A DNA stretch of 64,000 bases from Gehongia tenuis (GTDB lineage Bacteria > Bacillota > Clostridia > Christensenellales > NSJ-53): contig NZ_JACRSR010000007.1 of assembly GCF_014384795.1 (NCBI RefSeq), forward strand, positions 1 to 64,000. The letters are read 5' to 3'. Numbering within the stretch: position 1 is the stretch's first letter; every line of letters begins with the position of its first letter. Shown piece by piece: positions 33,718 through 42,404 of this stretch. Both the position numbers and the translations under genes were made by a program. The notes under the pieces are model-generated. The model did not search any database. It worked only from the letters and a program-made list of their open reading frames with translations, and had not been told where the DNA came from.

Positions 33718-34913
33718 TTTTGTTCCTCTTTCATCATTCTATCCAGCATCAGTTTACATACTTTTTCACAGGCATGTCCATCTTCAAAGTTTTGCATCCA
33801 CTTGAAATAATAAGCAACATCCTGTGCGTACTTATCTTCATCAAACCGCAGTATATTCTGCGCTAGTTCCTCATTGGTTGTAGACAGAGGAAAAGGCCAG
33901 CTTGAAGGTTTTGTATACAGCCCGCGGTTCGTCTCATAATCTTTTAAATCGCTTGCAAAAATGAAGCATGGTTTTCTTGTCTGAACGAAATCCCACATCG
34001 TAGATGAATAGTCATTGATAAGAACGTCTGCCGTACACATCAATTCCTGAATATCATCATGACCCGACATATCAATGACATTCTCTGGAATATCCTGCAA
34101 CTGATCCGCAATACTTGGATGTAGCCTTAATACAAAAACCCAGTCCCCTCCAAATCTCGTGGTCAAGGCTTGAATCACTGATTTGCTATCGATCTCATAG
34201 GGGCCAAGTTGATGCGTCAAAAAGGTATTCTCTCCCGGTGTCCTGTATGTAGGCGCATACATTACAATTTTTGCATTGGGATCAATTCCATATTTAATTT
34301 TGATCCGTGAAGAAATATCCGAATAATCCGTAAAAAAGATGTCATTTCTTGGAAGGCCTATTTCAAGTATTTTATTGCGGTCAATCAATAGGCTCCGCTC
34401 AACAATATCCGAAAAATATTTATTGGACGATAGAAAATAAGACGTCTTGGAAGCGGTAATTTTGCAATCCTGGCGATAGAAAAAACTATCAGATGTGTCT
34501 ATTCCCATTTTTTTATAGGCTCCACCCCCATGCCAGGTATTGATTACAACTTGACTTTTGCGAAAAGGTATGTATGAAATTGCACCACTTGTAGTAATAA
34601 AAAACTTTGATGTCAGCACATAATAATAGTATTTAAGCGTTCCCAGTCTAACAACAGTAATGCCTCGTGAAATGAGGCTGCTCCCATCAATTTCTTTGCC
34701 CAATGGAAATACAACTTCAAAACTCTGTGGATAGTGTTCTAATATATACTCAGCCAAATATTTTGGACTACATGCATACTTTGCATTGAAGTTTAAAATA
34801 TTATTTAGCAGAAGTACTCGATTTTTTTGTACTGGAAATACCCTGAGTGGAAAAAGTAAAACCAGCATTGCTAATTTCGAAATAAACCTGAGAAAAGGAA
34901 TCATAGTATTCAT
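33714..34913 (-). CDS. CDP-glycerol/ribitol glycerophosphotransferase family protein (TagB/TarF-like)
   Basis: 399 residues. GT-B enzymes of this family (Glyphos_transf) transfer glycerol-phosphate or ribitol-phosphate to lipid-linked sugars. Motifs: NTWHGGGAYKKMG, GLPRNDIFF, IVMYAPTYR, LRLHPSI and INDYSSTMWDF, all typical. A short N-terminal hydrophobic segment (about 8-26) probably anchors it to the membrane, as in TagB/TagF. With the cytidylyltransferase gene overlapping by 4 bp, this implies that the island polymer carries alditol-phosphate groups. Confidence 0.92.
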   Translation of the reverse strand: MNTMIPFLRFISKLAMLVLLFPLRVFPVQKNRVLLLNNILNFNAKYACSPKYLAEYILEHYPQSFEVVFPLGKEIDGSSLISRGITVVRLGTLKYYYYVLTSKFFITTSGAISYIPFRKSQVVINTWHGGGAYKKMGIDTSDSFFYRQDCKITASKTSYFLSSNKYFSDIVERSLLIDRNKILEIGLPRNDIFFTDYSDISSRIKIKYGIDPNAKIVMYAPTYRTPGENTFLTHQLGPYEIDSKSVIQALTTRFGGDWVFVLRLHPSIADQLQDIPENVIDMSGHDDIQELMCTADVLINDYSSTMWDFVQTRKPCFIFASDLKDYETNRGLYTKPSSWPFPLSTTNEELAQNILRFDEDKYAQDVAYYFKWMQNFEDGHACEKVCKLMLDRMMKEEQK

Positions 34914-34921
34914 CCGCCCAT

Positions 34922-36055
34922 CTATCTAATATTTCTTCTCTCTACACCAAACACTTTTGCAATTTCTCTCGCAGTATGGATGAGTGAATAACCATTTTTA
35001 TAATCCTTATAGGTCTTATTCTCACCCGCCATTAACTCCTTAAACTCATCAACAGAAATACCCATCTCATTGCAAATAAAAGCCATATCCTCCATTGCTG
35101 TGTCTTCGCTGTATGGAGGACTTTTCAAAATTTCCAGGGCTTCATCACGACTAAGCTGTCCTGTTAAAATGAGACTGGAGAAGTGTGCCCTTCGCTTATC
35201 ATATCCAAACTTTTTGGGAAGCCAATAGCCCTCATAAAACCGGGTAAAGATACTTTCAAAATGTTTATTCGCATAAGGTTCCCAACCAAACTCGTTTTGA
35301 AGTTCTTCAATGGCTTCTTTCTTAAAATATGGAACCAAATCCAATACTTTACATACCCGTATTCCTTTAAAATACCGGTAATATAACCGATATTTAAACA
35401 TGCCACAGAATTTCATATGCTTCAGCTGCCGCGTACCAAATCTCTTATGAATATCCTTAATTAAACGAATATCATTCTCGTGAACCCATTCGTTTGGTTC
35501 TCTAACACATTCCGTAGAGTAATTACCCCCTGTTAAAATATACTTAAAGCCGTTTTCTGCAGCAAAATTATATAAAGATGCAAAAATCATATGATCCTGA
35601 GGTGTATCCTGATAAGGCACCTGGGACTTGAAGAATGCAAGCTGGAGGTCCATCATCTCATCATGATCAATCTTGACATAATGTACATCTACGCCAAGCT
35701 TATCAATAATCTTTTGAATATTTTTATTAGCTACATCCAGATTCCAGCATGTGTCCACAGCAAAAATAAGAGGACGTAGTCCCCACTTTTTCACTGCGCT
35801 ATATGCAACGTAAGAGCTGTCTACGCCGCCGCTCAAGCCAATAAGGCAATCGTACTTTTTACCTTGGCCATCTCTTTTAATGTTTTCAATGAGTCTATTT
35901 AACTCTTCTGCATTTCCTTGCGGATTCCAATTTGGCTTTATATTTTCATAAAAATTATGACAATGGTCGCAAACGCCCTTCTCATCAAATACAATTTTTG
36001 AGTCGCTTGTATCCATGACACAATTTGTACACACCTGGTATTTACGCGTTTCCAT
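34922..36055 (-). CDS. wbuX: N-acetyl sugar amidotransferase (WbpG/PseA/WbuX family)
   Basis: 377 residues from ATG 36055 (GGAGG upstream). Converts an N-acetyl group on a nucleotide sugar to an acetamidino group. The PP-loop ATPase motif SGGVDSSYVAY lies near residue 78. Two N-terminal CxxC pairs (CTNCVMD, CDHCHNF) form the family's zinc-like site, and LTGGNYSTECVREPNEW is the conserved core. In E. coli and P. aeruginosa the homologues work with dedicated HisH- and HisF-like partners supplying ammonia; none is in this cluster. Directly after the UDP-L-FucNAc genes, so L-FucNAm is the predicted product. Confidence 0.92.
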   Translation of the reverse strand: METRKYQVCTNCVMDTSDSKIVFDEKGVCDHCHNFYENIKPNWNPQGNAEELNRLIENIKRDGQGKKYDCLIGLSGGVDSSYVAYSAVKKWGLRPLIFAVDTCWNLDVANKNIQKIIDKLGVDVHYVKIDHDEMMDLQLAFFKSQVPYQDTPQDHMIFASLYNFAAENGFKYILTGGNYSTECVREPNEWVHENDIRLIKDIHKRFGTRQLKHMKFCGMFKYRLYYRYFKGIRVCKVLDLVPYFKKEAIEELQNEFGWEPYANKHFESIFTRFYEGYWLPKKFGYDKRRAHFSSLILTGQLSRDEALEILKSPPYSEDTAMEDMAFICNEMGISVDEFKELMAGENKTYKDYKNGYSLIHTAREIAKVFGVERRNIR

Positions 36056-36057
36056 CT

Positions 36058-37197
36058 TTATTTCCTCCAAACCATTTTATTCACAATACCGGTATAGCTC
36101 TGAATAAGCTTTATAACCTTGTTGGAGACATTTTCATCCGTATAGTTTGGCACATCCATACCCAAATCCCCATTTTTATTCATCTCAACCGCCGTTTCAA
36201 CCGCCTGTAAAACTTGGGGCGTGGTAATGCCCGCTAAAATGAAATTCCCTTTATCCAAGGCCTCTGGACGCTCTGTACTGGTACGTATACACACGGCAGG
36301 AAATGGATTGCCTATGGACTGAAAATAGCTGCTTTCTTCCGGCAGCGTTCCACTATCACTCACCACACAAAAAGCATTCATCTGCAGATGATTATAATCA
36401 TTAAAGCCGAAAGGCTTCAGTTGTCTAACATTGGGATGAAAAACAAACTGCCGCTTCTCGATATACTTGGCACTGCGTGGATGAGTAGAGTAAATAACCG
36501 GCATCTCATATTTTTCCGCCAGTGCATTTACCGAATTCATAAGGTTAAAAAAGTTTGCTTCCGTGTCAATATTTTCCTCTCTATGGGCAGAAAGCAGAAT
36601 ATAATTGTCTTTTTGTAGAGACAACCTCTCCAGAACATTGCTTGAAAGTATTTGTTTTAAATTGCCGCTCAGGACTTCGGCCATGGGCGATCCCGTAACA
36701 TAGGTTCGCTCTCTTGCCGTCCCTTCAAAGTTTAAATACCGTCGTGCATGCTCGCTATAACACAAATTAACATCAGCGATATGATCTACAATTCTTCGAT
36801 TTGTCTCTTCCGGCAGACATTCATCAAAGCATCTATTCCCCGCCTCCATATGAAATATTGGAATATGCAGACGTTTTGCTGCGATTGCCGACAGGCAGGA
36901 ATTGGTATCTCCCAGGATCAGCAGCGCATCAGGCATCACTGTTGAAATTACGTTATAGGATTTTGCAATGATATTGCCAATGGTCTCTCCTAGATCCTTA
37001 CCTACAGCATTTAAATAATAATCCGGAGCCCGCAACCCCAACTCATTGAAAAAAATCTCGTTAAGTTCATAATCATAGTTTTGTCCCGTATGTACAAGAA
37101 CGTGATCAAAATATTTATCACACTTCTTTATAACTGCAGCTAAACGAATAATTTCAGGACGGGTCCCAACAATCGTCATAACCTTCAACTTACTCAT
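36058..37197 (-). CDS. wbjD: UDP-N-acetylglucosamine 2-epimerase family, UDP-L-FucNAc forming (WbjD/FnlC/CapG)
   Basis: 379 residues. Third step of UDP-L-FucNAc synthesis (C2 epimerisation). TIVGTRPEIIRLAAVIKKC, TGQNYDYELNEIFF, ILGDTNSCLSA, HMEAGNRCFDECLPEETNRRI and SDSGTLPEESSYF are the family signatures; the DECLPEETNRRIVDHI form is typical of the WbjD/CapG subgroup rather than WecB/MnaA. ATG overlaps the stop of the WbjC gene (ATGA). Confidence 0.93.
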   Translation of the reverse strand: MSKLKVMTIVGTRPEIIRLAAVIKKCDKYFDHVLVHTGQNYDYELNEIFFNELGLRAPDYYLNAVGKDLGETIGNIIAKSYNVISTVMPDALLILGDTNSCLSAIAAKRLHIPIFHMEAGNRCFDECLPEETNRRIVDHIADVNLCYSEHARRYLNFEGTARERTYVTGSPMAEVLSGNLKQILSSNVLERLSLQKDNYILLSAHREENIDTEANFFNLMNSVNALAEKYEMPVIYSTHPRSAKYIEKRQFVFHPNVRQLKPFGFNDYNHLQMNAFCVVSDSGTLPEESSYFQSIGNPFPAVCIRTSTERPEALDKGNFILAGITTPQVLQAVETAVEMNKNGDLGMDVPNYTDENVSNKVIKLIQSYTGIVNKMVWRK

Positions 37198-38312
37198 TTA
37201 GGTGTAACCTCCAAAAAATAGGTATCCGGATGTTCCGGATCAAAGCATTCATTTGCCCACATAACCGTAACCATATCCGAGTTGCCTGTATTGGTAATGC
37301 TGTGGGTATAACCAACAGGGATATCCACCACCTGCATTTTATCCCCTGAAACATTATATTCAATGATGCGCTGTTCGTCTATCTTTCTAAAACGAATAAC
37401 TCCTTGTCCGCTAATGACTAAAAATTTTTCATTTTTAGTGTTATGCCAGTGATTTCCCTTCGTTATACCGGGATGAGAGATATTTATCGAGAATTGTCCG
37501 CAGCTATTTGTACGAATAAATTCGGTAAAAGAGCCGCGTTGATCCGCATGTATCGTCAGGGGATAGGCGAAATCCTCCTCACTTAAGTAGCTTAAGTAGG
37601 TACTATAGAGCTTTTTGATAAAAGGGGACCCCATATTCGGTGCCTCTAAGTTTTTACGGCTCTCTTTAAATGAATACAGCAGATCAGCGATTTCACCCAA
37701 TTTTACCCTATGTACAGGCTCCACTATACAGAATTGATTTTCTTGCTTTGCATTCCCCTCCAGAGCACAAATCAATTCTGTCACAACATCATCAATATAA
37801 ACCAAATTCAGAATGACCTCAGGATCATGAACAACAATGGGCAAATCATGTGCTATATTATTGCAAAAGGTTGCAACAACACTATTATAATTGGGACGGC
37901 ACCATTTTCCAAAAACGTTGGGGAGACGATAGACATAGGTCAGATTGCCCGTTTCTTTTCCATAATCAAAAATTAGGTTCTCTCCCGCTCGCTTACTTTG
38001 GCCATAGGGATTGTCTAGGTCGGCCTGAATCGATGAAGTTACCAGCACGGGCGCGTGGCTTTGGTTTCGTTTCAATGCTTCCAATAGAGTTGCAGTAAAA
38101 CCGAAATTGCCCTCCATAAATTCTTTTTGTTCTTTGGGACGGTTTATACCGGCTAAATGAAATACAAATTCACAAGATGCCGCATACTCATCCAACAATC
38201 CATCTTCTGAATCAATATCGTAGAGCAAAATATCCTTATAACCTCTATTTTTAAGCTGGGCAATCAGATTTCTGCCAATAAAACCTTTTGCACCCGTCAC
38301 CAAAATTTTCAT
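37194..38312 (-). CDS. wbjC: bifunctional UDP-L-FucNAc reductase/epimerase (WbjC/FnlB/CapF) with C-terminal cupin
   Basis: 372 residues from ATG 38312 (GGAG, 6 bp). The N-terminal SDR (about 1-245) with VTGAKGFIGRN reduces the 4-keto intermediate. The C-terminal cupin (about 255-372; GNHWHNTKNEKFLVISGQGVIRF) catalyses C3 epimerisation, as established for S. aureus CapF. The two-domain layout is diagnostic. Overlaps the upstream dehydratase gene slightly. Confidence 0.93.
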   Translation of the reverse strand: MKILVTGAKGFIGRNLIAQLKNRGYKDILLYDIDSEDGLLDEYAASCEFVFHLAGINRPKEQKEFMEGNFGFTATLLEALKRNQSHAPVLVTSSIQADLDNPYGQSKRAGENLIFDYGKETGNLTYVYRLPNVFGKWCRPNYNSVVATFCNNIAHDLPIVVHDPEVILNLVYIDDVVTELICALEGNAKQENQFCIVEPVHRVKLGEIADLLYSFKESRKNLEAPNMGSPFIKKLYSTYLSYLSEEDFAYPLTIHADQRGSFTEFIRTNSCGQFSINISHPGITKGNHWHNTKNEKFLVISGQGVIRFRKIDEQRIIEYNVSGDKMQVVDIPVGYTHSITNTGNSDMVTVMWANECFDPEHPDTYFLEVTPK

Positions 38313-39337
38313 CTGCTTCTCCACGCTTTCACTTCGTTGCTAACATACTCTAAAGTCATAAGTTTTTCTTTTACCTCTTCCACATTCAATCTTTTCGTAT
38401 TGTGTGAGGTATAGGGCTCAATAGACTCAACTTCAGGATTTCCTTCAACGAAGTATTTATCGTAGTTTAAGTCGCGTCGATCAACAGGAATACGATAATA
38501 ATTTCCCTCATCCACACTCTTAATTTTTTCTTCCGTGGTCATTAATGTCTCATACAGCTTCTCTCCATGCCTCGTTCCAATAATGCGCACTTCCGACGTG
38601 CCGCCAAACAACTCATTGACAGCTTGTGCCAAATCATGAATGGTACAAGCTGGAGCCTTCTGAATAAAAAGATCGCCAGGATCGGCATGTTCAAATGCAA
38701 ATACCACTAATTGAACCGCTTCATCAAGGCTCATCAAAAATCGAGTCATATTTGGATCGGTCACAGTTAATGGGCGGCCCTCCTTGATCTGATCAATAAA
38801 CAATGGTATAACGCTGCCCCTGGAACACATAACATTTCCATAGCGTGTGCAGGTTATCGTAGTATGTTCGGCTGGTACAGTGCGGGCTTTGGCTGTTATT
38901 ACTTTTTCCATCATCGCTTTGGAGATCCCCATTGCATTGATAGGATAAGCAGCCTTGTCTGTGGAAAGGCAGACAATCCGTTTTACTCCACAGTCAATGG
39001 CAGCCGTCAGCACATTGTCAGTTCCCAAAACATTAGTTTTTACAGCTTCCAACGGGAAAAATTCGCAGGAAGGCACTTGTTTTAAAGCCGATGCATGGAA
39101 GATATAATCAACACCATACATAGCGTTTTTTACGCTGGCTATATCCCGTACGTCTCCTAAGAAAAATTTTATTTTATCATTCTTGTAGAGTTTACGCATA
39201 TCGTCCTGCTTCTTTTCATCCCGTGAAAAGATACGAATCTCACCAATATCTGTATCTAAAAATCCTCTTAATACAGCATTTCCAAAGCTACCCGTACCAC
39301 CGGTAATCAATAAAGTTTTGTTTTGAAAAATTGACAT
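38309..39337 (-). CDS. wbjB: UDP-GlcNAc 4,6-dehydratase/5-epimerase (WbjB/FnlA/CapE)
   Basis: 342 residues from ATG 39337, aligning the N-terminus (SIFQNKTLLITGGTGSFGNAV) with the family; a GTG at 39346 overlaps the preceding stop codon. First step of UDP-L-FucNAc synthesis. Active-site signature VCLSTDKAAYPINAMGISKAMMEK (Lys in place of the usual Tyr of SDRs), then RYGNVMCSRGSVIPLF and MTRFLMSLDEAVQLV. Soluble, unlike the membrane-bound CapD/PglF type. Confidence 0.94.
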   Translation of the reverse strand: MSIFQNKTLLITGGTGSFGNAVLRGFLDTDIGEIRIFSRDEKKQDDMRKLYKNDKIKFFLGDVRDIASVKNAMYGVDYIFHASALKQVPSCEFFPLEAVKTNVLGTDNVLTAAIDCGVKRIVCLSTDKAAYPINAMGISKAMMEKVITAKARTVPAEHTTITCTRYGNVMCSRGSVIPLFIDQIKEGRPLTVTDPNMTRFLMSLDEAVQLVVFAFEHADPGDLFIQKAPACTIHDLAQAVNELFGGTSEVRIIGTRHGEKLYETLMTTEEKIKSVDEGNYYRIPVDRRDLNYDKYFVEGNPEVESIEPYTSHNTKRLNVEEVKEKLMTLEYVSNEVKAWRSR

Positions 39338-39342
39338 CTTAT

Positions 39343-40536
39343 TCACTCGCTTTTCAATAAATTTAGTAGTGATTCAAAAAACTGTTCCCGTCTAAAGTGT
39401 TCTTCATAATAATTTCTTCCATTCAGACCCATTTCTTGATAGGATGTAAAAGAATCAATTACCTGTGTCATAACCTGTGCCAGACCCATCGCATCATCAG
39501 CCGCAACAGCTTTACCGCACTTTGCTTCAACAATCATCTCTTGAGCGGCCCCATTAACGGCCCCGACGATCGGCTTACCCGCTGACAAATAACTCTGAGC
39601 TTTACCAGGCAGTGTCATTCCAATATAATCTCCACCCCGCAGGGTTAACAAAAAGCAATCCGCCATCCGATAAAATTCTGCCATTTCTTCGAGAGGGTGT
39701 CTGCCGTGAAAAACTATATTGTTTTCAACACCCAGCGATTTTGCAAGGTTTCTACAGTTATCCAGCTCCGATCCATCGCCCACAATATGTACGCAAAATT
39801 TCTCCCGTGTATCCATCTTGGCAACCGCTTTTATTATGCAGTCAACATTTTGAACCAAACCAATATTTCCTGCGAATAAGAAGTCAATCACACCATTGTC
39901 TTCATATTTGCCGGTAATGTCAGCGTACAAATCTTCCGCATACTGTGGCAAATATACAATTCTGTCTTCATTAACGTCACAGACTTCTACTAAATACTGT
40001 CGAAAAGGTTTAGAAGTAATCGCAATATAATCACAGGATCGATAGATCCAGCGACTTATTTTCTTGACCAAATGATATACCGGATTGGATTCACCAACTC
40101 CCCAAGCCTTCATTGATTCCGGCCAAATGTCCAAACAATATAGAATTAACGGTTTGTTTGTTCTGCGTTTCCAGACAACCCCAGGTATGGCCTGAAATAT
40201 GGGAGACGTTTGGAATACAAAAATTGCATCCGCGTCAGGCTTTTTCCCAAATTCTGCATGCAAAAAAGAGCTAATAATAAACGATCCATAATTTAACATA
40301 CGGAAAAAGATGCCAGTTCTCCGTGCAATTGTAGGCAATCGGCAAATTTGAACATCAGCTATTTTTTCATGACGTCGTCTGCCCCAATGATACTCCTTCG
40401 GGATATGGTTTGTTGTATAATCGGGCAAGCCAGTCAGTACTCGAACAGAATTACCTTTGCGAACAAGTTCACTGGCAATATCATTAATTCTAAAATTATC
40501 CGGATAATAATTCTGCGAAATAATTTGTATCTTCAT
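39343..40536 (-). CDS. wbuB: family 4 glycosyltransferase, WbuB-like (FucNAc/FucNAm transferase)
   Basis: 397 residues from ATG 40536. GT-B fold with N-terminal IISQNYYPDNFRINDIASELVR and LPDYTTNHIPKEYHWGRR, and C-terminal FLFAGNIGLVQNVDCIIKA and GKAQSYLSAGKPIVG. This strongly resembles WbuB proteins encoded beside fnlABC/wbuX in E. coli O antigens, which add L-FucNAc or L-FucNAm. First gene of the island operon, with a promoter 44 bp upstream. Confidence 0.9.
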   Translation of the reverse strand: MKIQIISQNYYPDNFRINDIASELVRKGNSVRVLTGLPDYTTNHIPKEYHWGRRRHEKIADVQICRLPTIARRTGIFFRMLNYGSFIISSFLHAEFGKKPDADAIFVFQTSPIFQAIPGVVWKRRTNKPLILYCLDIWPESMKAWGVGESNPVYHLVKKISRWIYRSCDYIAITSKPFRQYLVEVCDVNEDRIVYLPQYAEDLYADITGKYEDNGVIDFLFAGNIGLVQNVDCIIKAVAKMDTREKFCVHIVGDGSELDNCRNLAKSLGVENNIVFHGRHPLEEMAEFYRMADCFLLTLRGGDYIGMTLPGKAQSYLSAGKPIVGAVNGAAQEMIVEAKCGKAVAADDAMGLAQVMTQVIDSFTSYQEMGLNGRNYYEEHFRREQFFESLLNLLKSE

Positions 40537-40579
40537 CACACTATAAAATCACTCTTATTGGTACACTGTTTTGGAGATA

Positions 40580-40608
40580 AGTCTATCATATTGCAGTACT
40601 TTTGGCAA
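40580..40608 (-). promoter_or_regulatory. SigA promoter of the polysaccharide operon
   Basis: TTGCCA (40603-40608), 17 bp, TAGACT (40580-40585) on the minus strand, inside the island just after the right repeat. A single promoter probably drives all ten genes. Confidence 0.6.
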
Positions 40609-40661
40609 CTTGTCCCCTTTGTATACAAATCTCGATAAATCCTCAACCATTCATTTTTGCT

Positions 40662-40692
40662 AAAGAAAAAGACGAACATAACGTTCGTCTAA
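40662..40692 (-). repeat. right direct repeat (terminator of sufCB) bounding the island
   Basis: 31-bp partner of 29061-29091. Here the GACGAAC-GTTAT-GTTCGTC hairpin is perfect and is followed by TTTTTCTTT on the minus strand, terminating the sufC-sufB transcript 21 bp past its stop. Confidence 0.88.
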
Positions 40693-40712
40693 TTTTGGCA
40701 ATATGCCGGATT

Positions 40713-41633
40713 TTAACCTTTTAAAAAGCCTTCGATAATCTTCTCTTCCGCCTCTTCCTCGGTGAGTCCCAAGGTCTTCAGCTTCAGAATCTGTTCGCCG
40801 GCGATTTTGCCGATGGCCGCTTCATGAATGAGGGCGGCATCGATGTGCCCGGCGTAAAGCTCGGGGGTCGCACTGACCGTACCATGGCCGACCAGGATTG
40901 CATCACACTCCGAATGCCCTGTGCATCGGTTATTCCCACGAATAATCGAACGATACTCCTGATGGGATTCATCCCGAGCCACCGAACGGGAGATGAGGTC
41001 CACCCCCGCGTCTTCACCCTGCAAAGCTACCTCAAAATCGGTTTTAGCCGTCTCACTGCCTCCGGTCATGAGCCTCTCATGGATGATCAGTTTGGAACGC
41101 GCCGCCAGCAGCGCCCCCGTTTTTCGGACGGTGCTGTCCACACCGCGGATCTGCGTTGTGTCCATCTCCATCACGGCGCCCTCTTCCAGCTCAATTCGGG
41201 TTACGGGATCGATTTTCTTGAGGCCCGTCCCCTTGCCGGTGCCGATATGCTTTTCCTTGTACAGCACATGGGCGCCCTTGCCCACGTAAAAGCGATGAAT
41301 GCCGTTATGCCGCGCCTCCTCCTCGTTGTCCGTGTGCACGCCGCATCCCGCCACAATGGTCACATCCGCGCCATCGGCAATGTAAAAGTCGTTATATACC
41401 AGATCGTCAATGTTGCCATGGGTGACGCAGGCCGGGATATATACCGTCTCACCCTGCGCCTCCGGAAGCACATGGATAACCAGCCCCGGTCCATCGGTCT
41501 TGTTTTCAATCTTGATATGCTCGGAAGACTGCCGCCCCGCGCATCCGCCATCCTCCCGGATATTGAACGCGCCATCAAAAACGCCCGACCAATCGGAAAC
41601 CAAACCCAGCAGAGTTTCAGTGATCTTATTCAC
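40713..41633 (-). CDS. sufB: SufB/SufD-family scaffold protein (short SmsB-like)
   Basis: 306 residues from a GTG at 41633 that has GGAGG upstream and overlaps the sufC stop by 8 bp. It carries the SufBD core beta-helix (HVLYKEKHIGTGKGTGLKKI, RSVARDESHQEYRSIIRGNNRCTGHSECDAILV, AALIHEAAIGKIAGEQI). It is much shorter than SufB (about 470). With SufC alone it matches the minimal SMS-type Fe-S system; no SufS, SufU or SufD gene is adjacent. Cysteines in GRQSSEH-preceding CAGR and CTGHSEC are possible cluster ligands. Confidence 0.9.
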   Translation of the reverse strand: MNKITETLLGLVSDWSGVFDGAFNIREDGGCAGRQSSEHIKIENKTDGPGLVIHVLPEAQGETVYIPACVTHGNIDDLVYNDFYIADGADVTIVAGCGVHTDNEEEARHNGIHRFYVGKGAHVLYKEKHIGTGKGTGLKKIDPVTRIELEEGAVMEMDTTQIRGVDSTVRKTGALLAARSKLIIHERLMTGGSETAKTDFEVALQGEDAGVDLISRSVARDESHQEYRSIIRGNNRCTGHSECDAILVGHGTVSATPELYAGHIDAALIHEAAIGKIAGEQILKLKTLGLTEEEAEEKIIEGFLKG

Positions 41634-42357
41634 GGCAGAATACCTCCTTCCTGGGGCATTGGGATGCCACTTCGCCCTCCAGCAGCTCGGGCAGCACCCG
41701 ATCCCTGGGCCCATCCATCCGCACCTCTCCATCGGCAATGACCACGATTTTATCCGCGATCTCCAAAATTCTCTCCTGGTGAGAAATGATGAGCAGCGCT
41801 TCCGAGGTCTGGCCCTTCATCTCCTGGAATACATCAATGAGCCCGGAGAAGCTCCATAGATCGATGCCCGCCTCCGGCTCGTCAAAAATGGCCACCCGGA
41901 TACCCTGCCGGGCCAGCACCGAAGCAATCTCAATGCGCTTGATTTCACCGCCGGACAGGCTGGCGCTCACCTCACGGTCCATATAATCCCGGGCGCAGAG
42001 TCCGACTTGTCCCAAAATCTCACAAAGCCTCGGCTCCTCCAGCGTGCCGCCTGCGGCAAGCTCCAAAAGATCCCGAACCGTGAGTCCCTTAAACCGAACG
42101 GGCTGCTGAAAAGCATAGGCGATGCCCTTTTGCGCCCGCTGCGTGATATCAAGGTCCGTAATGTCCTCACCGGCCAACAAAATCCGTCCGGACGTGGGCT
42201 TTTCCAGACCCGCAGCCAATTTGGCAAGGGAGGTCTTGCCCCCGCCGTTGGGACCGGTCACCACAGTCAATTTGCCCATGGGCGCCGTCAAATCCACGTT
42301 CTTTAAGATGGTCTCTCCCGTTGGCAGCGTCCAGTTGATATGGCTCATGGTTAACAT
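41626..42357 (-). CDS. sufC: Fe-S cluster assembly ATPase SufC
   Basis: 243 residues from ATG 42357 (GAAGGAG upstream; earlier in-frame starts overlap the dehydrogenase gene). ABC ATPase: Walker A GPNGGGKTS, Q-loop FQQPVRFKG, signature SLSGGEIKRIEIA, Walker B VAIFDEPEAGIDLW, H-loop ISHQE. The EPEAGIDLWS form is characteristic of SufC. Translationally coupled to sufB. Confidence 0.94.
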   Translation of the reverse strand: MLTMSHINWTLPTGETILKNVDLTAPMGKLTVVTGPNGGGKTSLAKLAAGLEKPTSGRILLAGEDITDLDITQRAQKGIAYAFQQPVRFKGLTVRDLLELAAGGTLEEPRLCEILGQVGLCARDYMDREVSASLSGGEIKRIEIASVLARQGIRVAIFDEPEAGIDLWSFSGLIDVFQEMKGQTSEALLIISHQERILEIADKIVVIADGEVRMDGPRDRVLPELLEGEVASQCPRKEVFCRE

Positions 42358-42404
42358 AGTACTTACTCCTTCATTGATCGAACGGCTGTTGACCGCCCGC
42401 TGTC

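Larger units (their letters stand above)
29061..40692. other. AT-rich polysaccharide biosynthesis island bounded by 31-bp direct repeats
   Basis: Ten co-oriented genes with clearly lower GC content and codon use unlike the flanking uvrBA and sufCB genes. Base composition changes abruptly at both repeats. No integrase, transposase or tRNA is at either end, so acquisition by homologous exchange or terminator-terminator recombination is more likely than an integrative element. Confidence 0.75.

Noticed and set aside
29061..40692. Island as an integrative or transposable element
   Set aside because: No integrase, transposase, relaxase or tRNA attachment site; the flanking repeats are functional terminators rather than IS ends.
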